A stretch of 64,000 bases of DNA from Brucella tritici (GCF_008932295.1 NZ_WBWA01000019.1:23903-87902); one strand, 5' to 3'; shown: positions 1 to 12,926, counted from the first letter of the stretch. Notes: generated by a model from the letters alone, not told the origin. Numbers and translations are program-made.

Positions 1-888
1 GGCGCGCATGTTAAGGCTGGTGACGTTATCGCCCGTCTGCCGATGGAAAGCGCCAAGACCAAGGACATCACCGGTGGTCTGCCGCGCGTGGCCGAACTGT
101 TCGAAGCACGTCGTCCGAAGGACCATGCCGTCATCGCCGAGATCGATGGTACCGTTCGTTTCGGTCGCGACTACAAGAACAAGCGTCGCATCATCATCGA
201 GCCGAACGACGACACGATCGAGCCGGTCGAGTACCTCATTCCGAAGGGCAAGCCGTTCCATCTTCAGGACGGTGACGTCATCGAAAAGGGTGAGTACATC
301 CTCGACGGCAACCCGGCACCGCATGACATTCTGGCGATCAAGGGCGTCGAAGCTCTGGCTTCGTACCTCGTGAATGAAATCCAGGAAGTCTATCGTTTGC
401 AGGGCGTTTTGATCAACGACAAGCACATCGAAGTGATTGTCCGTCAGATGCTGCAGAAGGTGGAAATCACAGAATCCGGCGATACCGGCTACATTCCGGG
501 CGACCACGTCGACCGCATCGAGCTGGAAGAGATCAACGAGCGCCTTATCGAAGAAGGCAAGAAGCCGGGCTCCGGCAATCCTGTCCTGCTCGGTATCACC
601 AAGGCTTCGCTGCAGACGCCTTCGTTCATCTCGGCTGCGTCGTTCCAGGAAACGACCCGTGTGCTTACCGAAGCTGCGGTTGCCGGCAAGATGGACACGC
701 TGCAGGGTCTCAAGGAAAACGTCATCGTCGGTCGTCTCATTCCGGCCGGTACTGGCGGCATGACCAACCAGATTCGTCGCATCGCAACCGCACGCGACGA
801 GCTGATCATCGACGAGCGCCGCAAGTCTTCGGGTTCTACCGAAGCCAATGCGATGCTGGTCGACATGACCAACAGTGCTGCCGAGTAA
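1..888 (+). CDS. rpoC: RNA polymerase beta' subunit, C-terminal part (partial, starts before window)
   Basis: This is the last 295 codons of the beta' subunit of RNA polymerase, which with beta forms the catalytic cleft. The frame is open from the first base of the window, so the gene begins outside it. The visible part carries the typical C-terminal beta' sequence, including [18 protein letters not shown] near the left edge and the conserved GTGG segment followed by a polar tail ending in NSAAE. It is followed by a strong hairpin with a T run, as expected for the end of the rpoBC operon, and then by an opposite-strand gene. The downstream rpsL operon therefore probably has its own promoter. 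Confidence 0.97.
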   Translation, partial: GAHVKAGDVIARLPMESAKTKDITGGLPRVAELFEARRPKDHAVIAEIDGTVRFGRDYKNKRRIIIEPNDDTIEPVEYLIPKGKPFHLQDGDVIEKGEYILDGNPAPHDILAIKGVEALASYLVNEIQEVYRLQGVLINDKHIEVIVRQMLQKVEITESGDTGYIPGDHVDRIELEEINERLIEEGKKPGSGNPVLLGITKASLQTPSFISAASFQETTRVLTEAAVAGKMDTLQGLKENVIVGRLIPAGTGGMTNQIRRIATARDELIIDERRKSSGSTEANAMLVDMTNSAAE

Positions 889-908
889 GATCGACAGATA
901 CGAAACTG

Positions 909-938
909 AAAAAGGCCGCCTTTCGAGGCGGCCTTTTT
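909..938 (+). terminator. rho-independent terminator of rpoC
   Basis: A 7-bp GC stem (ggccgcc at 914-920 and ggcggcc at 927-933, loop tttcga) is followed by a run of five T. It lies 20 bases past the rpoC stop. Confidence 0.9.
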
Positions 939-985
939 GTTTTCAAAGCGGTCATTGCAAAGGTGCAAAGCGACCTTGCGCCGTA

Positions 986-1015
986 AAAAAATGCCGGTCG
1001 GAACCGGCATTTTTC
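986..1015. terminator. bidirectional terminator between rpoC and the acidic protein gene
   Basis: A 9-bp perfect stem (aatgccggt at 991-999, accggcatt at 1004-1012) is flanked by A runs on the left and T runs on the right. It can work on both strands. Read on the minus strand it is 7 bases past the stop of the gene at 1022-1333. Confidence 0.75.
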
Positions 1016-1021
1016 TGATGC

Positions 1022-1333
1022 TTATTCTTCTTCTTCGTCGTCGCCGTCGAATTCGATCAGCGCGACTTCGCCGGTGAGCGCGGTGGCCCAGGCGCTCTTG
1101 TGCGGTTCTTCTTCCGGCTCTTCGGTCAGTGTGCCCATCTCGAGAAGCTCGGCTTCATGATAGCCTTCTTCAGCAAGAATGCTGAGGACCGTCTGGACCA
1201 GATCTTCATTCTCGTCCGATTTGAGAAGCAGGTGCACTTCAACCGGAGATTCTTCGCCTTCGTTCCAGACGTCAGCGATGACGAGATGAACGATCGGCGA
1301 ATCGTCGCCGGCTGCTGGGGATGTGGAAGACAT
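1022..1333 (-). CDS. small acidic conserved hypothetical protein
   Basis: This 103-residue protein belongs to no family I can name. It is strongly acidic, with a central EEPEEEP stretch and a C-terminal tail DGDDEEEE, and has no signal peptide or membrane segment. The middle (HLLLKSDENEDLVQTVLSIL) looks like a small alpha/beta domain. It sits alone on the minus strand between the rpoBC and rpsL operons, which are both read rightward, and ends at its own terminator. The start is the ATG at 1333; the leader on the minus strand has an A-rich stretch with a weak ribosome site. It is probably real because the frame fills the gap exactly, but its role is unknown. Confidence 0.75.
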   Translation of the reverse strand: MSSTSPAAGDDSPIVHLVIADVWNEGEESPVEVHLLLKSDENEDLVQTVLSILAEEGYHEAELLEMGTLTEEPEEEPHKSAWATALTGEVALIEFDGDDEEEE

Positions 1334-1811
1334 TGAGAAACCCTTAATATTCTGTTGCGTTTCGACTCAGATGTGCTTCAATAGCCTGACCTGAGTGGCT
1401 GCGCCATGCTTGCATAGGAAAATGACGGTTTTGATCGCGAAATATTAGCGAATAGACGTCAAATGCGGCGCAACAACCTGTCCGGACGAAGCCAAAACGC
1501 CGGTTTAGGGTCTTCCATTGAAGAAACTTGATCCGCTGCCCTTGACGAAACGTCGCTAAAGACGTATCAGCAGCCCATCTGAGCCGATGTGAGACAAGCT
1601 TTTTCGGGGCGACGCGCCCTGAAGTTCATCTCAAACAGGGTTCGTTTTACGATCGAAATGCAACTTGCCGTTCGCATGAAGCGTCAGCTTCCTCTGCTTT
1701 TGTTCGGGGTGGTCACCGGTTGTCGTGACTTGTCCCGAATTTGTGCATCAGCATGGCGGTGAAACGGCCCGTATGGGCGTGGATACGAGATTTTTTATAG
1801 AGGAAGGTTGT
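1334..1811. other. intergenic region with probable rpsL (str) operon promoter
   Basis: The 478 bases hold no convincing gene. They must contain the promoter of the minus-strand acidic gene on the left and that of the str operon on the right. The best candidate for the latter is TTGACG at 1542-1547 and TATCAG at 1565-1570 with 17-bp spacing, which would give a leader of about 235 bases. No named riboswitch or ribosomal-protein leader motif is recognisable. Confidence 0.5.
1542..1570 (+). promoter_or_regulatory. candidate sigma-70 type promoter for rpsL operon
   Basis: TTGACG and TATCAG are separated by 17 bp. The -35 matches the alphaproteobacterial consensus well and the -10 only moderately. 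Assignment rests on position and motif only. Confidence 0.3.
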
Positions 1812-2183
1812 ATGCCAACCGTAAACCAGCTTATCCGCAAGCCGCGCACTGCGCCGGTAAAGCGCAATAAGGTTCCTGCACTGCAGGCAAACCCTCAGAA
1901 GCGCGGCGTTTGCACCCGCGTTTATACGACGACCCCGAAGAAGCCGAACTCGGCTCTCCGTAAGGTTGCCAAGGTTCGTCTGACGAACGGCTTCGAAGTC
2001 ATCGGTTATATCCCTGGTGAAGGGCATAACCTGCAGGAGCACTCCGTCGTCATGATCCGCGGCGGTCGTGTAAAGGACTTGCCGGGTGTGCGTTACCACA
2101 TCATCCGTGGCGTTCTCGATACCCAGGGTGTCAAGAACCGCAAGCAGCGCCGTTCGAAGTACGGTGCAAAGCGTCCGAAGTAA
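1812..2183 (+). CDS. rpsL: 30S ribosomal protein S12
   Basis: S12 (123 residues) is part of the decoding centre of the small subunit and controls translational accuracy. The start is the ATG at 1812, preceded by aggaagg. An upstream in-frame extension to 1725 is not supported, because S12 proteins begin [12 protein letters not shown] as here. Lys-43 and Lys-88 (Met counted as 1), the usual sites of streptomycin-resistance changes, are both lysine, so this is a wild-type, presumably streptomycin-sensitive, allele at those positions. It is the first gene of the str operon, 66 bases before rpsG. Confidence 0.97.
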   Translation: MPTVNQLIRKPRTAPVKRNKVPALQANPQKRGVCTRVYTTTPKKPNSALRKVAKVRLTNGFEVIGYIPGEGHNLQEHSVVMIRGGRVKDLPGVRYHIIRGVLDTQGVKNRKQRRSKYGAKRPK

Positions 2184-2249
2184 GATTTTCCGGGGATACC
2201 GGCTGCCGTAAGGTGAGCTGAGCCCGATGTAATTGAAAGAAAAGACGAA

Positions 2250-2720
2250 ATGTCCAGACGCCATAAGGCTGAGAAGCGTGAGATCAATCCGGATCCAAAG
2301 TTCGGCGATCTCGTTATCACGAAGTTCATGAATGCAGTCATGCTTCATGGCAAGAAGTCGGTTGCTGAAAGCATCGTTTACGGTGCGCTCGATTCAATCG
2401 AAGCCAAGGCAAAGTCCGAGCCGGTCGCGCTGTTCCATCAGGCGCTCGACAACGTAGCTCCGCACATCGAAGTCCGTTCGCGCCGCGTTGGTGGTGCAAC
2501 CTATCAGGTTCCGGTTGATGTGCGTCCAGAACGCCGCCAGGCACTTGCCATCCGTTGGCTCATCAATGCTGCTCGTGGCCGTAACGAGACGACGATGATT
2601 GATCGTCTTTCCGGTGAGCTGCTTGACGCTGCTAACAACCGTGGTTCTGCTGTGAAGAAGCGTGAAGACACGCACCGCATGGCTGAAGCCAACCGCGCCT
2701 TCTCGCATTACCGCTGGTAA
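2250..2720 (+). CDS. rpsG: 30S ribosomal protein S7
   Basis: S7 (156 residues) nucleates assembly of the 30S head by binding the 3' domain of 16S rRNA and contacts E-site tRNA. The protein begins [20 protein letters not shown] and ends in AFSHYRW, both typical of the bacterial family, and its length is normal. It is the second gene of the str operon, between rpsL and fusA (30-base gap). In enterobacteria S7 is the feedback repressor of this operon; I see no clear copy of that binding site in the 66-base rpsL-rpsG gap. Confidence 0.97.
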   Translation: MSRRHKAEKREINPDPKFGDLVITKFMNAVMLHGKKSVAESIVYGALDSIEAKAKSEPVALFHQALDNVAPHIEVRSRRVGGATYQVPVDVRPERRQALAIRWLINAARGRNETTMIDRLSGELLDAANNRGSAVKKREDTHRMAEANRAFSHYRW

Positions 2721-2750
2721 TCGTCGAAACCTATTCAAAGAGCGACTATC

Positions 2751-4829
<2,079 letters not shown>

Positions 4830-4835
<6 letters not shown>

Positions 4836-4849
4836 CCTAAGGGTCACGC
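4830..4849 (+). other. hairpin over the fusA stop codon
   Basis: An 8-bp perfect stem (gcgtgacc at 4830-4837 with ggtcacgc at 4842-4849, loop taag) includes the fusA TGA at 4833-4835. There is no T run after it, so it is not a classical terminator; it may protect or cut the fusA-tuf message. Confidence 0.5.
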
Positions 4850-4897
4850 TCCCAATTAAAAGAATGCCTGAGCAGGCTAAATTTACGGAGAGCTCAA

Positions 4898-6073
<1,176 letters not shown>

Positions 6074-6087
6074 TGAAGGTTTGTGCA

Positions 6088-6115
6088 GGAACGCTCGCTT
6101 TGGAGCGAGCGTTCC
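6088..6115 (+). other. strong hairpin between tuf and rpsJ
   Basis: A 12-bp perfect stem (ggaacgctcgct at 6088-6099, agcgagcgttcc at 6104-6115, loop ttgg) lies 14 bases past tuf and 22 bases before rpsJ. No T run follows. It is more likely an mRNA processing or stability element at the str/S10 boundary than a terminator. Confidence 0.6.
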
Positions 6116-6137
6116 CGCGTAACAAGGAACAGATGAA

Positions 6138-6446
6138 ATGAACGGTCAAAACATCCGCATTCGCCTTAAGGCGTTTGATCATCGGATCCTTGACGCTTCG
6201 ACGCGGGAAATCGTGTCGACTGCCAAGCGTACCGGTGCAAATGTGCGCGGACCGATCCCGCTTCCAACGCGGATCGAAAAGTTCACAGTTAACCGGTCGC
6301 CGCACATCGACAAGAAGAGCCGCGAGCAGTTCGAGATGCGCACGCACAAGCGTCTTCTCGATATCGTTGACCCGACCCCGCAGACGGTGGACGCGCTGAT
6401 GAAGCTCGATCTTTCCGCCGGTGTCGATGTCGAGATCAAGCTTTAA
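6138..6446 (+). CDS. rpsJ: 30S ribosomal protein S10 / NusE
   Basis: S10 (102 residues) is a 30S head protein and, as NusE, a partner of NusB and NusG in transcription antitermination and transcription-translation coupling. The sequence starts [19 protein letters not shown] and includes the conserved [20 protein letters not shown] segment. It is the first gene of the S10 operon. I see no E. coli-type L4-responsive leader here; the upstream space of 64 bases holds mainly the tuf-rpsJ hairpin. Confidence 0.97.
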
Positions 6447-6475
6447 TCGGCTTGAGGACGGAAGGAACGAACCCG

Positions 6476-7192
6476 ATGCGTTCAGGTGTTATTGCACAGA
6501 AGCTGGGCATGACCCGCGTCTATAACGACGCCGGCGAGCATGTGCCGGTGACGGTTCTCCGCATGGAGAATTGCCACGTGGTAGCTCAGCGTACAGTTGA
6601 AAAGAACGGTTACACGGCTGTTCAGCTTGGCGTTGGACTTGCCAAGGTAAAGAACACGTCCAAGGCTATGCGCGGTCATTTCGCGAAGGCCGAGGTCGAG
6701 CCGAAGGCGAAGGTCGCGGAATTCCGCGTTTCGCCGGACAACCTCCTCGAAGTCGGCGCTGAAATCACCGCCGAACACTTCGTCGCCGGCCAGAAGGTCG
6801 ATGTGACGGGTACTTCGATTGGTAAGGGCTTTGCTGGTGTTATGAAGCGTCATAACTTCGCCGGTCATCGCGCTTCCCATGGTAACTCCATTACCCACCG
6901 CGCTCACGGCTCGACCGGTCAGCGTCAGGACCCGGGTAAGGTGTTCAAGGGCAAGAAGATGGCTGGTCACATGGGCCAGACCCGCGTAACCACGCAGAAT
7001 ATTGAAGTTGTCTCGACGGACAGCGATCGCGGCCTCATTCTGGTTCGCGGTGCGGTTCCGGGCTCCAAGGGCGCCTGGATCATCGTGCGCGACGCGGTAA
7101 AGGTCTCGCTGCCTGAGAACGCGCCGAAGCCGGCCGCTCTGCGTGCAGGTGCCGCGAAGGCTGAAGCAGTCGCGACTGAGGGAGCCGAATAA
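6476..7192 (+). CDS. rplC: 50S ribosomal protein L3
   Basis: L3 (238 residues) is an early-assembly protein of the large subunit whose loop reaches the peptidyl transferase centre. The start is taken at ATG 6476 because L3 proteins begin [14 protein letters not shown] and gaagga precedes it; an in-frame extension to 6452 has no support. The [27 protein letters not shown] loop near residue 140-165 carries the conserved Gln that is usually methylated. A short Ala/Glu-rich tail (EAVATEGAE) is typical of Rhizobiales. Its stop overlaps the rplD start (TAATG). Confidence 0.96.
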
Positions 7193-7812
7193 TGGATCTC
7201 ACGATTACCACTCTTGAAGGCAAGGATGCCGGCAAGGTCAAGCTGAACGAAGAAATCTTCGGCCTCGACCCGCGTGACGACATTCTTCAGCGCGTTGTGC
7301 GCTGGCAGCTGGCTCGCCGCCAGCAGGGCTCCCATAAGGCTCAGGGCCGTGGCGACGTAAGCCGCACCGGCGCCAAGATGTACAAGCAGAAGGGTACGGG
7401 CCGCGCTCGTCACCATTCCGCTCGCGCTCCACAGTTCCGCGGCGGTGGTCAGGCTCACGGACCGGTTGTCCGTTCGCACGATCACGATCTGCCGAAGAAG
7501 GTTCGCGCTCTTGGCCTGCGTCATGCCCTGTCTGCAAAGGCAAAGGCATCTGACCTGATCATCATCGATGATCTGGCTGCAACGGAAGCCAAGACGAAGC
7601 AGCTTGTTTCGCAGTTCGCCAAGCTCGGTCTTGAAAATGCACTCGTCATCGGCGGTGCAGAGATCGACGTGAACTTCCAGCGCGCGGCTTCGAACATCCC
7701 GAACATCGACGTTCTGCCGGTGCAGGGGATCAATGTTTACGACATTCTTCGCCGCGGCAAGCTCGTTCTTTCCAAGGCGGCTGTCGAAGCCCTTGAGGAG
7801 CGTTTCAAATGA
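7192..7812 (+). CDS. rplD: 50S ribosomal protein L4
   Basis: L4 (206 residues) lines the polypeptide exit tunnel and in some bacteria regulates its own operon. It has the conserved loop [20 protein letters not shown] about residues 62-81, whose mutations confer macrolide resistance in other species; nothing unusual is seen there. The ATG at 7192 overlaps the rplC stop by one base, and the gene end overlaps the rplW start by four bases, so the three are translationally coupled. Length is normal. Confidence 0.96.
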   Translation: MDLTITTLEGKDAGKVKLNEEIFGLDPRDDILQRVVRWQLARRQQGSHKAQGRGDVSRTGAKMYKQKGTGRARHHSARAPQFRGGGQAHGPVVRSHDHDLPKKVRALGLRHALSAKAKASDLIIIDDLAATEAKTKQLVSQFAKLGLENALVIGGAEIDVNFQRAASNIPNIDVLPVQGINVYDILRRGKLVLSKAAVEALEERFK

Positions 7813-8102
7813 CTGATCTTCGCCATTACGACGTGATCGTCAGCCCGGTTATCACCGAGAAGTCCACCATGGTTTCCGAACACAACCAGGTTGTCTTCAA
7901 CGTAGCCCGCAAGGCAACGAAGCCGGAAATCAAGGCTGCAGTCGAAGCGCTGTTCGGCGTCAAGGTTACCGCAGTCAACACTGCAGTGCGCAAGGGTAAG
8001 GTCAAGCGGTTCCGCGGCCTTATCGGGCGCCAGAGCGACGTCAAGAAAGCGATCGTTACTTTGGCCGAAGGCCAGAGCATCGACGTTTCGACCGGTCTCT
8101 GA
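7809..8102 (+). CDS. rplW: 50S ribosomal protein L23
   Basis: L23 (97 residues) sits at the tunnel exit and is the docking site for trigger factor and the signal recognition particle. The family pattern is clear: [17 protein letters not shown] at the start and the basic loop [14 protein letters not shown] in the second half. It overlaps rplD by ATGA and precedes rplB by 21 bases, in the canonical S10 order. Confidence 0.96.
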   Translation: MTDLRHYDVIVSPVITEKSTMVSEHNQVVFNVARKATKPEIKAAVEALFGVKVTAVNTAVRKGKVKRFRGLIGRQSDVKKAIVTLAEGQSIDVSTGL

Positions 8103-8123
8103 GAGGCCATGGAGTAAGAGACA

Positions 8124-8957
8124 ATGGCACTCAAGCATTTTAATCCGATCACGCCAGGCCAGCGTCAGCTGGTCATCGTGGACCGTTCGGAACTCTACAA
8201 GGGCAAGCCGGTCAAGTCCCTGACCGAAGGTCTGTCCAAGAAGGGTGGCCGCAACAACACCGGTCGTATCACTGTTCGCTTTCAGGGCGGCGGTCACAAG
8301 CGTTCGTACCGTTTCATCGACTTCAAGCGTCGCAAGCTTGACGTCGTCGGCACCGTCGAGCGTCTGGAATACGATCCGAACCGCACCGCGTTCATCGCGC
8401 TGATCCGTTACGAAGACGGCGAACTGGCATATATCCTGGCACCGCAGCGTCTTGCTGTTGGCGACAAGGTTGTCGCGGGCAATGCCGTCGATGTGAAGCC
8501 GGGCAACGCAATGCCGCTCGCTTCCATGCCGGTTGGCACGATCATTCACAACGTCGAGCTGAAGCCGGGTAAGGGCGGTCAGATCGCTCGTTCGGCTGGC
8601 ACCTACGCTCAGCTCGTCGGTCGCGATCAGGGCATGGCCATTCTGCGCCTCAACTCTGGTGAACAGCGTCTGGTTCCAGGTGCCTGCTTCGCTTCGGTCG
8701 GTGCAGTATCCAACCCGGACCACGGCAATATCAACGACGGCAAGGCTGGTCGTTCGGTATGGCGTGGCAAGCGCCCGCACGTTCGCGGCGTTGCAATGAA
8801 CCCGGTCGATCACCCGCATGGTGGTGGTGAAGGTCGTACTTCGGGTGGTCGTCACCCTGTTACTCCGTGGGGCAAGCCTACGAAGGGCAAGAAGACGCGC
8901 TCGAACAAGTCGACCGACAAGTTCATCATGCGTTCGCGCCATCAGCGCAAGAAGTAA
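8124..8957 (+). CDS. rplB: 50S ribosomal protein L2
   Basis: L2 (277 residues) is one of the largest and most conserved 50S proteins, needed for subunit joining and peptidyl transfer. It has the N-terminal OB-like domain ([20 protein letters not shown]) and the C-terminal domain with [20 protein letters not shown], in which the conserved His implicated in catalysis is present (HPHGGGEG). It ends in a basic RSRHQRKK tail. It lies between rplW and rpsS in the S10 operon. Confidence 0.97.
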   Translation: MALKHFNPITPGQRQLVIVDRSELYKGKPVKSLTEGLSKKGGRNNTGRITVRFQGGGHKRSYRFIDFKRRKLDVVGTVERLEYDPNRTAFIALIRYEDGELAYILAPQRLAVGDKVVAGNAVDVKPGNAMPLASMPVGTIIHNVELKPGKGGQIARSAGTYAQLVGRDQGMAILRLNSGEQRLVPGACFASVGAVSNPDHGNINDGKAGRSVWRGKRPHVRGVAMNPVDHPHGGGEGRTSGGRHPVTPWGKPTKGKKTRSNKSTDKFIMRSRHQRKK

Positions 8958-8972
8958 GAGAGGTAGTCTAAA

Positions 8973-9251
8973 GTGGCTCGTTCAGTTTGGAAAGGTCCGT
9001 TTGTCGACGGCTATCTTCTCAAGAAGGCTGAGAAGGTACGCGAAGGCGGTCGTAATGAAGTTATCAAGATGTGGAGCCGCCGCTCCACCATCCTGCCGCA
9101 GTTTGTCGGTCTGACTTTCGGCGTCTACAACGGCAACAAGCATGTGCCGGTGTCGGTTTCGGAAGAAATGGTCGGACACAAGTTCGGTGAATTCGCGCCT
9201 ACGCGTACCTATTACGGTCACGGCGCGGACAAGAAGTCGAAGAGGAAGTAA
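8973..9251 (+). CDS. rpsS: 30S ribosomal protein S19
   Basis: S19 (92 residues) forms a complex with S13 in the 30S head and contacts A-site tRNA. The start codon is GTG (8973), preceded by agaggt; the protein begins [20 protein letters not shown], as in the family, so the GTG is right. The conserved [17 protein letters not shown] tail is present. Only two bases separate it from rplV, which indicates coupled translation. Confidence 0.96.
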   Translation: MARSVWKGPFVDGYLLKKAEKVREGGRNEVIKMWSRRSTILPQFVGLTFGVYNGNKHVPVSVSEEMVGHKFGEFAPTRTYYGHGADKKSKRK

Positions 9252-9253
9252 CG

Positions 9254-9643
9254 ATGGGCAAGGCTAAAGCTCCCCGTCAGCTCAAGGACAACGAAGCGCA
9301 AGCTGTTGCCCGTACGCTGCGCGTCAGCCCGCAGAAGCTGAACCTTGTTGCGAGCATGATTCGCGGCAAGAAGGTGAATGCGGCACTTGCCGATCTGACG
9401 TTCTCGCGCAAGCGGATCGCCGATACGGTTAAGAAGACGCTCCAGTCCGCAATTGCGAACGCAGAAAACAACCATGACCTCGACGTCGATTCTCTGATCG
9501 TCGCCGAAGCCTATGTTGGCAAGTCGATCGTCATGAAGCGCTTCCACGTCCGTGGTCGTGGCCGCGCAAGCCGCATCGAGAAGCCGTTTTCGCATCTCAC
9601 CATTGTTGTCCGCGAAGTCGCGGAAAAAGGGGAGGCCGCATAA
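9254..9643 (+). CDS. rplV: 50S ribosomal protein L22
   Basis: L22 (129 residues) lines the exit tunnel opposite L4, with a long beta hairpin that senses nascent chains. The family signatures [20 protein letters not shown] near the start and [17 protein letters not shown] for the hairpin are clear. It begins two bases after rpsS, and its stop codon shares a base with the start of rpsC (TAATG). Confidence 0.96.
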   Translation: MGKAKAPRQLKDNEAQAVARTLRVSPQKLNLVASMIRGKKVNAALADLTFSRKRIADTVKKTLQSAIANAENNHDLDVDSLIVAEAYVGKSIVMKRFHVRGRGRASRIEKPFSHLTIVVREVAEKGEAA

Positions 9644-10353
9644 TGGGTCAGAAGATTAATCCGATCGGTCTTCGTCTCGGCATCAACCGCACCTGGGATT
9701 CGCGTTGGTACGCGAATACCGGTGAGTACGGCAAACTGCTGCATGAAGATGTCAAGATCCGCGAATTCCTCACCGAGGAACTGAAGCAGGCTGCGATCTC
9801 CAAGATCGTGATCGAGCGTCCGCACAAGAAGTGCCGTGTGACGATCCATTCGGCTCGTCCGGGCATCATCATCGGCAAGAAGGGTGCAGACATCGAAAAG
9901 CTCCGCAAGAAGCTTTCCGAGATGACCAATGCCGATACGTCGCTCAACATCGTTGAAGTTCGCAAGCCGGAAATCGACGCTACGCTGATCGCTCAGTCGA
10001 TCGCTCAGCAGCTCGAACGCCGTGTGGCATTCCGTCGCGCCATGAAGCGTGCTGTTCAGTCGGCAATGCGTCTTGGAGCCGAAGGTATCCGTATCAACTG
10101 CTCGGGTCGTCTGGGTGGCGCGGAAATCGCTCGCATGGAATGGTACCGTGAAGGTCGCGTTCCGCTTCATACGCTTCGCGCCGATATCGACTACGGCACG
10201 GCAGAAGCGAAGACCGCTTATGGTATCTGCGGCGTGAAGGTTTGGGTCTTCAAGGGCGAGATCCTTGAACACGATCCGATGGCTTCCGAGCGTCGTGCGG
10301 TCGAGGGTGACAATCAGGGTTCCTCGTCGAACCGCCGCCGCGAAAACGCTTAA
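9643..10353 (+). CDS. rpsC: 30S ribosomal protein S3
   Basis: S3 (236 residues) is at the mRNA entry channel and has helicase activity with S4 and S5. It has a KH domain in the N-terminal half with the RNA-binding loop [12 protein letters not shown] (about residues 69-80), followed by the C-terminal S3 domain with [10 protein letters not shown]. The tail ([15 protein letters not shown]) is polar and typical for Rhizobiales. It is translationally coupled to rplV and 38 bases from rplP. Confidence 0.97.
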   Translation: MGQKINPIGLRLGINRTWDSRWYANTGEYGKLLHEDVKIREFLTEELKQAAISKIVIERPHKKCRVTIHSARPGIIIGKKGADIEKLRKKLSEMTNADTSLNIVEVRKPEIDATLIAQSIAQQLERRVAFRRAMKRAVQSAMRLGAEGIRINCSGRLGGAEIARMEWYREGRVPLHTLRADIDYGTAEAKTAYGICGVKVWVFKGEILEHDPMASERRAVEGDNQGSSSNRRRENA

Positions 10354-10391
10354 AAAGCGGGCCGCGGGCGAGAAATTTGGAGTAGAGAACA

Positions 10392-10805
10392 ATGATGCAG
10401 CCTAAGCGCACCAAGTTCCGCAAGCAGTTCAAGGGCCGTATTCACGGCAACTCGAAAGGCGGCACGGATCTGAATTTCGGTGCATTCGGTTTGAAGGCCG
10501 TTGAGCCGGAACGCGTCACTGCACGTCAGATCGAAGCGGCCCGCCGCGCGATCACCCGTCACATGAAGCGTGCCGGTCGCGTGTGGATCCGCATCTTCCC
10601 TGACCTGCCAGTTACGTCGAAGCCTACCGAAGTCCGTATGGGTAAAGGTAAGGGTTCGGTTGACTACTGGGCATGCCGTGTGGCACCAGGTCGCGTGATG
10701 TTTGAGCTTGACGGCGTACCCGAAGATGTGGCACGCGAAGCCCTCAGACTCGGCGCAGCAAAGTTGCCGATCAAGACGCGCTTTATCCAGCGCATTGCTG
10801 AATAA
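10392..10805 (+). CDS. rplP: 50S ribosomal protein L16
   Basis: L16 (137 residues) binds near the central protuberance and positions A-site tRNA in the large subunit. It begins [17 protein letters not shown], with a doubled Met; the family start MLQPKRTK agrees with the first ATG, at 10392, which has ggagtagag before it. The segment [20 protein letters not shown] is diagnostic. It lies between rpsC and rpmC in the usual order. Confidence 0.96.
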
Positions 10806-10818
10806 GAGAGAGGCAACT

Positions 10819-11019
10819 ATGAAAGCCGCAGACGTTCGGGCGAAGAGCCTCGATCAACTGAATGACGAGCTGGGCACCCTGAAGAAAGAGCAGTTCAACC
10901 TGCGCTTTCAGAAGGCCACCGGCCAGCTCGAAAAAACCGCGCGCGTGAAGCAGGTTCGCCGCGACATCGCGCGTATTAAGACTATTGCCCGCCAGAAGGC
11001 GGCCGCAAGCAAGGCATAA
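10819..11019 (+). CDS. rpmC: 50S ribosomal protein L29
   Basis: L29 (66 residues) is a small helical hairpin protein near the tunnel exit, next to L23. The start is the ATG at 10819, with agagaggcaa before it; the frame is open upstream to 10702, but that part overlaps rplP and is not protein-like. The conserved [20 protein letters not shown] is present, followed by the second helix. It is 13 bases after rplP and 11 before rpsQ. Confidence 0.95.
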   Translation: MKAADVRAKSLDQLNDELGTLKKEQFNLRFQKATGQLEKTARVKQVRRDIARIKTIARQKAAASKA

Positions 11020-11030
11020 GGAAAAATATA

Positions 11031-11273
11031 ATGCCTAAACGCGTTCTGCAGGGCGTTGTCGTCAGCGACAAGAATGACAAGACTGTTGTGGTCAAGGTTG
11101 AGCGCCGCTATTCGCATCCGCTCCTCCAGAAGACCGTGCGTCAGTCTAAGAAGTACAAGGCGCATGACGAAAACAACCAGTTCAAGGTTGGTGATCTCGT
11201 TTCCATTCAGGAATCGGCTCCAATCTCGAAGGACAAACGCTGGGTCGTTCTGACGAACGAAGCAGCAGGCTAA
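11031..11273 (+). CDS. rpsQ: 30S ribosomal protein S17
   Basis: S17 (80 residues) is an OB-fold primary binding protein of the 16S 5' domain. It begins [20 protein letters not shown] and contains the [19 protein letters not shown] loop that defines the family. It is the last gene of the S10 operon; a gap of 68 bases then leads to rplN, the first gene of the spc group. Confidence 0.96.
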   Translation: MPKRVLQGVVVSDKNDKTVVVKVERRYSHPLLQKTVRQSKKYKAHDENNQFKVGDLVSIQESAPISKDKRWVVLTNEAAG

Positions 11274-11341
11274 ATTATAAACACGCAGCTTAGGTAGGGC
11301 AGGAGCCCTTAACCAGCTGAGAGGAAAGAAGGCGGCCAGTC

Positions 11342-11710
11342 ATGATTCAGATGCAAACAAACCTCGACGTGGCGGATAACTCCGGCGCACGTCGTGTCAT
11401 GTGCATCAAGGTGCTGGGCGGCTCGAAGCGGCGTTACGCTTCCGTTGGCGATATCATTGTGGTGTCGATCAAGGAAGCTATTCCGCGCGGCCGCGTCAAA
11501 AAGGGTGACGTGATGAAGGCGGTTGTTGTACGCACCGCCAAGGACATCCGTCGTCCGGACGGCAGCGTTATTCGTTTCGATAACAATGCAGCCGTTCTCA
11601 TCGATAACAAGAAAGAGCCGATCGGCACGCGTATCTTCGGACCGGTTCCGCGCGAACTTCGCGCAAAGAACCACATGAAGATCATCTCGCTGGCCCCGGA
11701 AGTTCTGTAA
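11342..11710 (+). CDS. rplN: 50S ribosomal protein L14
   Basis: L14 (122 residues) lies at the subunit interface and takes part in bridge B8; it is also the docking site of the silencing factor RsfS. The start [20 protein letters not shown] and the end [16 protein letters not shown] are family standard. A good ribosome site (gagaggaaag) precedes the ATG by about 15 bases. It opens the spc group; a separate promoter could lie in the preceding 68 bases, but none is clear. Confidence 0.96.
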   Translation: MIQMQTNLDVADNSGARRVMCIKVLGGSKRRYASVGDIIVVSIKEAIPRGRVKKGDVMKAVVVRTAKDIRRPDGSVIRFDNNAAVLIDNKKEPIGTRIFGPVPRELRAKNHMKIISLAPEVL

Positions 11711-11722
11711 GGAAGCAAGACG

Positions 11723-12034
11723 ATGCAGAAGATTCGCAAAGGCGACAGCGTTGTCGTGCTGTCCGGTAAGGACAAGGGCCGTAAAGGCGAAGTTCTCAAG
11801 GTTATGCCAAAGGACGAGCAGGCGCTTGTTCGCGGTATCAACATTGTGAAGCGTCATCAGCGCCAGACCCAGACCCAGGAAGCCGGCATTATCTCCAAGG
11901 AAGCGCCGATCCACCTGTCCAACCTGGCAATTGCTGACCCCAAGGACGGCAAGCCGACCCGCGTCGGTTTCCGCGTCGAGGACGGCAAGAAGGTTCGTGT
12001 CGCAAAACGTTCTGGAGCGCTGATCGATGGCTGA
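11723..12034 (+). CDS. rplX: 50S ribosomal protein L24
   Basis: L24 (103 residues) starts 50S assembly and carries an N-terminal KOW motif ([19 protein letters not shown]). The length and order (after L14, before L5) are normal. Its last 8 bases overlap the rplE coding sequence, so L24 and L5 translation is coupled. Confidence 0.96.
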
Positions 12035-12584
12035 AGCTAAGGCACTTCCCCGCTTCAAGAAGCTTTACAATGAGAACATTCGTAAGGCTCTGCTTGAAGA
12101 ATTCAAATACGACAACGAGATGCAGATTCCGCGCATCACGAAGGTTGTCCTCAACATGGGCGTTGGCGAAGCCACTGGCGACTCCAAGAAGCCGGCTGTA
12201 GCTGCTGAAGACCTTGGCTTGATTGCCGGTCAAAAGGCTGTTATCACCCGCGCCCGTAACTCGATCGCAACGTTCAAGTTGCGTGAAGGCATGCCGATCG
12301 GCACGAAGGTTACCCTTCGCCAGGATCGCATGTACGAATTCCTTGATCGTTTTATCACGATCGCTCTTCCTCGCGTTCGCGACTTCCGCGGCCTGAACCC
12401 GAAGAGCTTTGACGGACGTGGCAACTATGCCATGGGCATCAAGGAGCACATCGTGTTTCCGGAAATCAACTACGATAAGGTTGATCAGATCTGGGGCATG
12501 GACATCATCGTTTGCACGACCGCCAAGACGGATGATGAAGCGCGCGCTCTTCTGCGTGCATTCAACTTCCCCTTCCGGCAGTAA
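12027..12584 (+). CDS. rplE: 50S ribosomal protein L5
   Basis: L5 (185 residues) binds 5S rRNA with L18 and L25 and makes the intersubunit bridge with S13. The segments [16 protein letters not shown] and [20 protein letters not shown] are diagnostic. The ATG at 12027 lies inside the end of rplX (8-base overlap). Length is normal, and nothing is missing. Confidence 0.96.
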
Positions 12585-12610
12585 CGGCAAGCGTAGCGAG
12601 GTATATTAAT

Positions 12611-12916
12611 ATGGCCAAGACTAGCGCAGTCGAAAAAAACAAGCGCCGCGAAAAGTTGGTTAAGCGTCATGCTGATAAGCGTGCACGTCTGAAGGCGATC
12701 GTAATGGATCAGGGCCTTCCGCTGGAGGAGCGCTTCCGCGCCACTATCCGGCTTGCCGAACTGCCGCGCAATTCATCGAAGGTTCGTATTCGCAATCGTT
12801 GCGAAGTTTCGGGCCGTCCGCGTGGTTATTACCGTAAACTGAAGATGTCGCGTATTGCGCTCCGTCAGTTGGGTTCGCTCGGTCAGATTCCGGGCATCGT
12901 CAAGTCGAGCTGGTAA
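12611..12916 (+). CDS. rpsN: 30S ribosomal protein S14 (zinc-free form)
   Basis: S14 (101 residues) belongs to the 30S head. It is the long form and has only one cysteine, so it lacks the CXXC-CXXC zinc ribbon of the short form and does not need zinc. The C-terminal [20 protein letters not shown] and [10 protein letters not shown] are conserved. It sits between rplE and rpsH, as in the standard spc order. Confidence 0.96.
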   Translation: MAKTSAVEKNKRREKLVKRHADKRARLKAIVMDQGLPLEERFRATIRLAELPRNSSKVRIRNRCEVSGRPRGYYRKLKMSRIALRQLGSLGQIPGIVKSSW

Positions 12917-12926
12917 GGAGTAGCAT

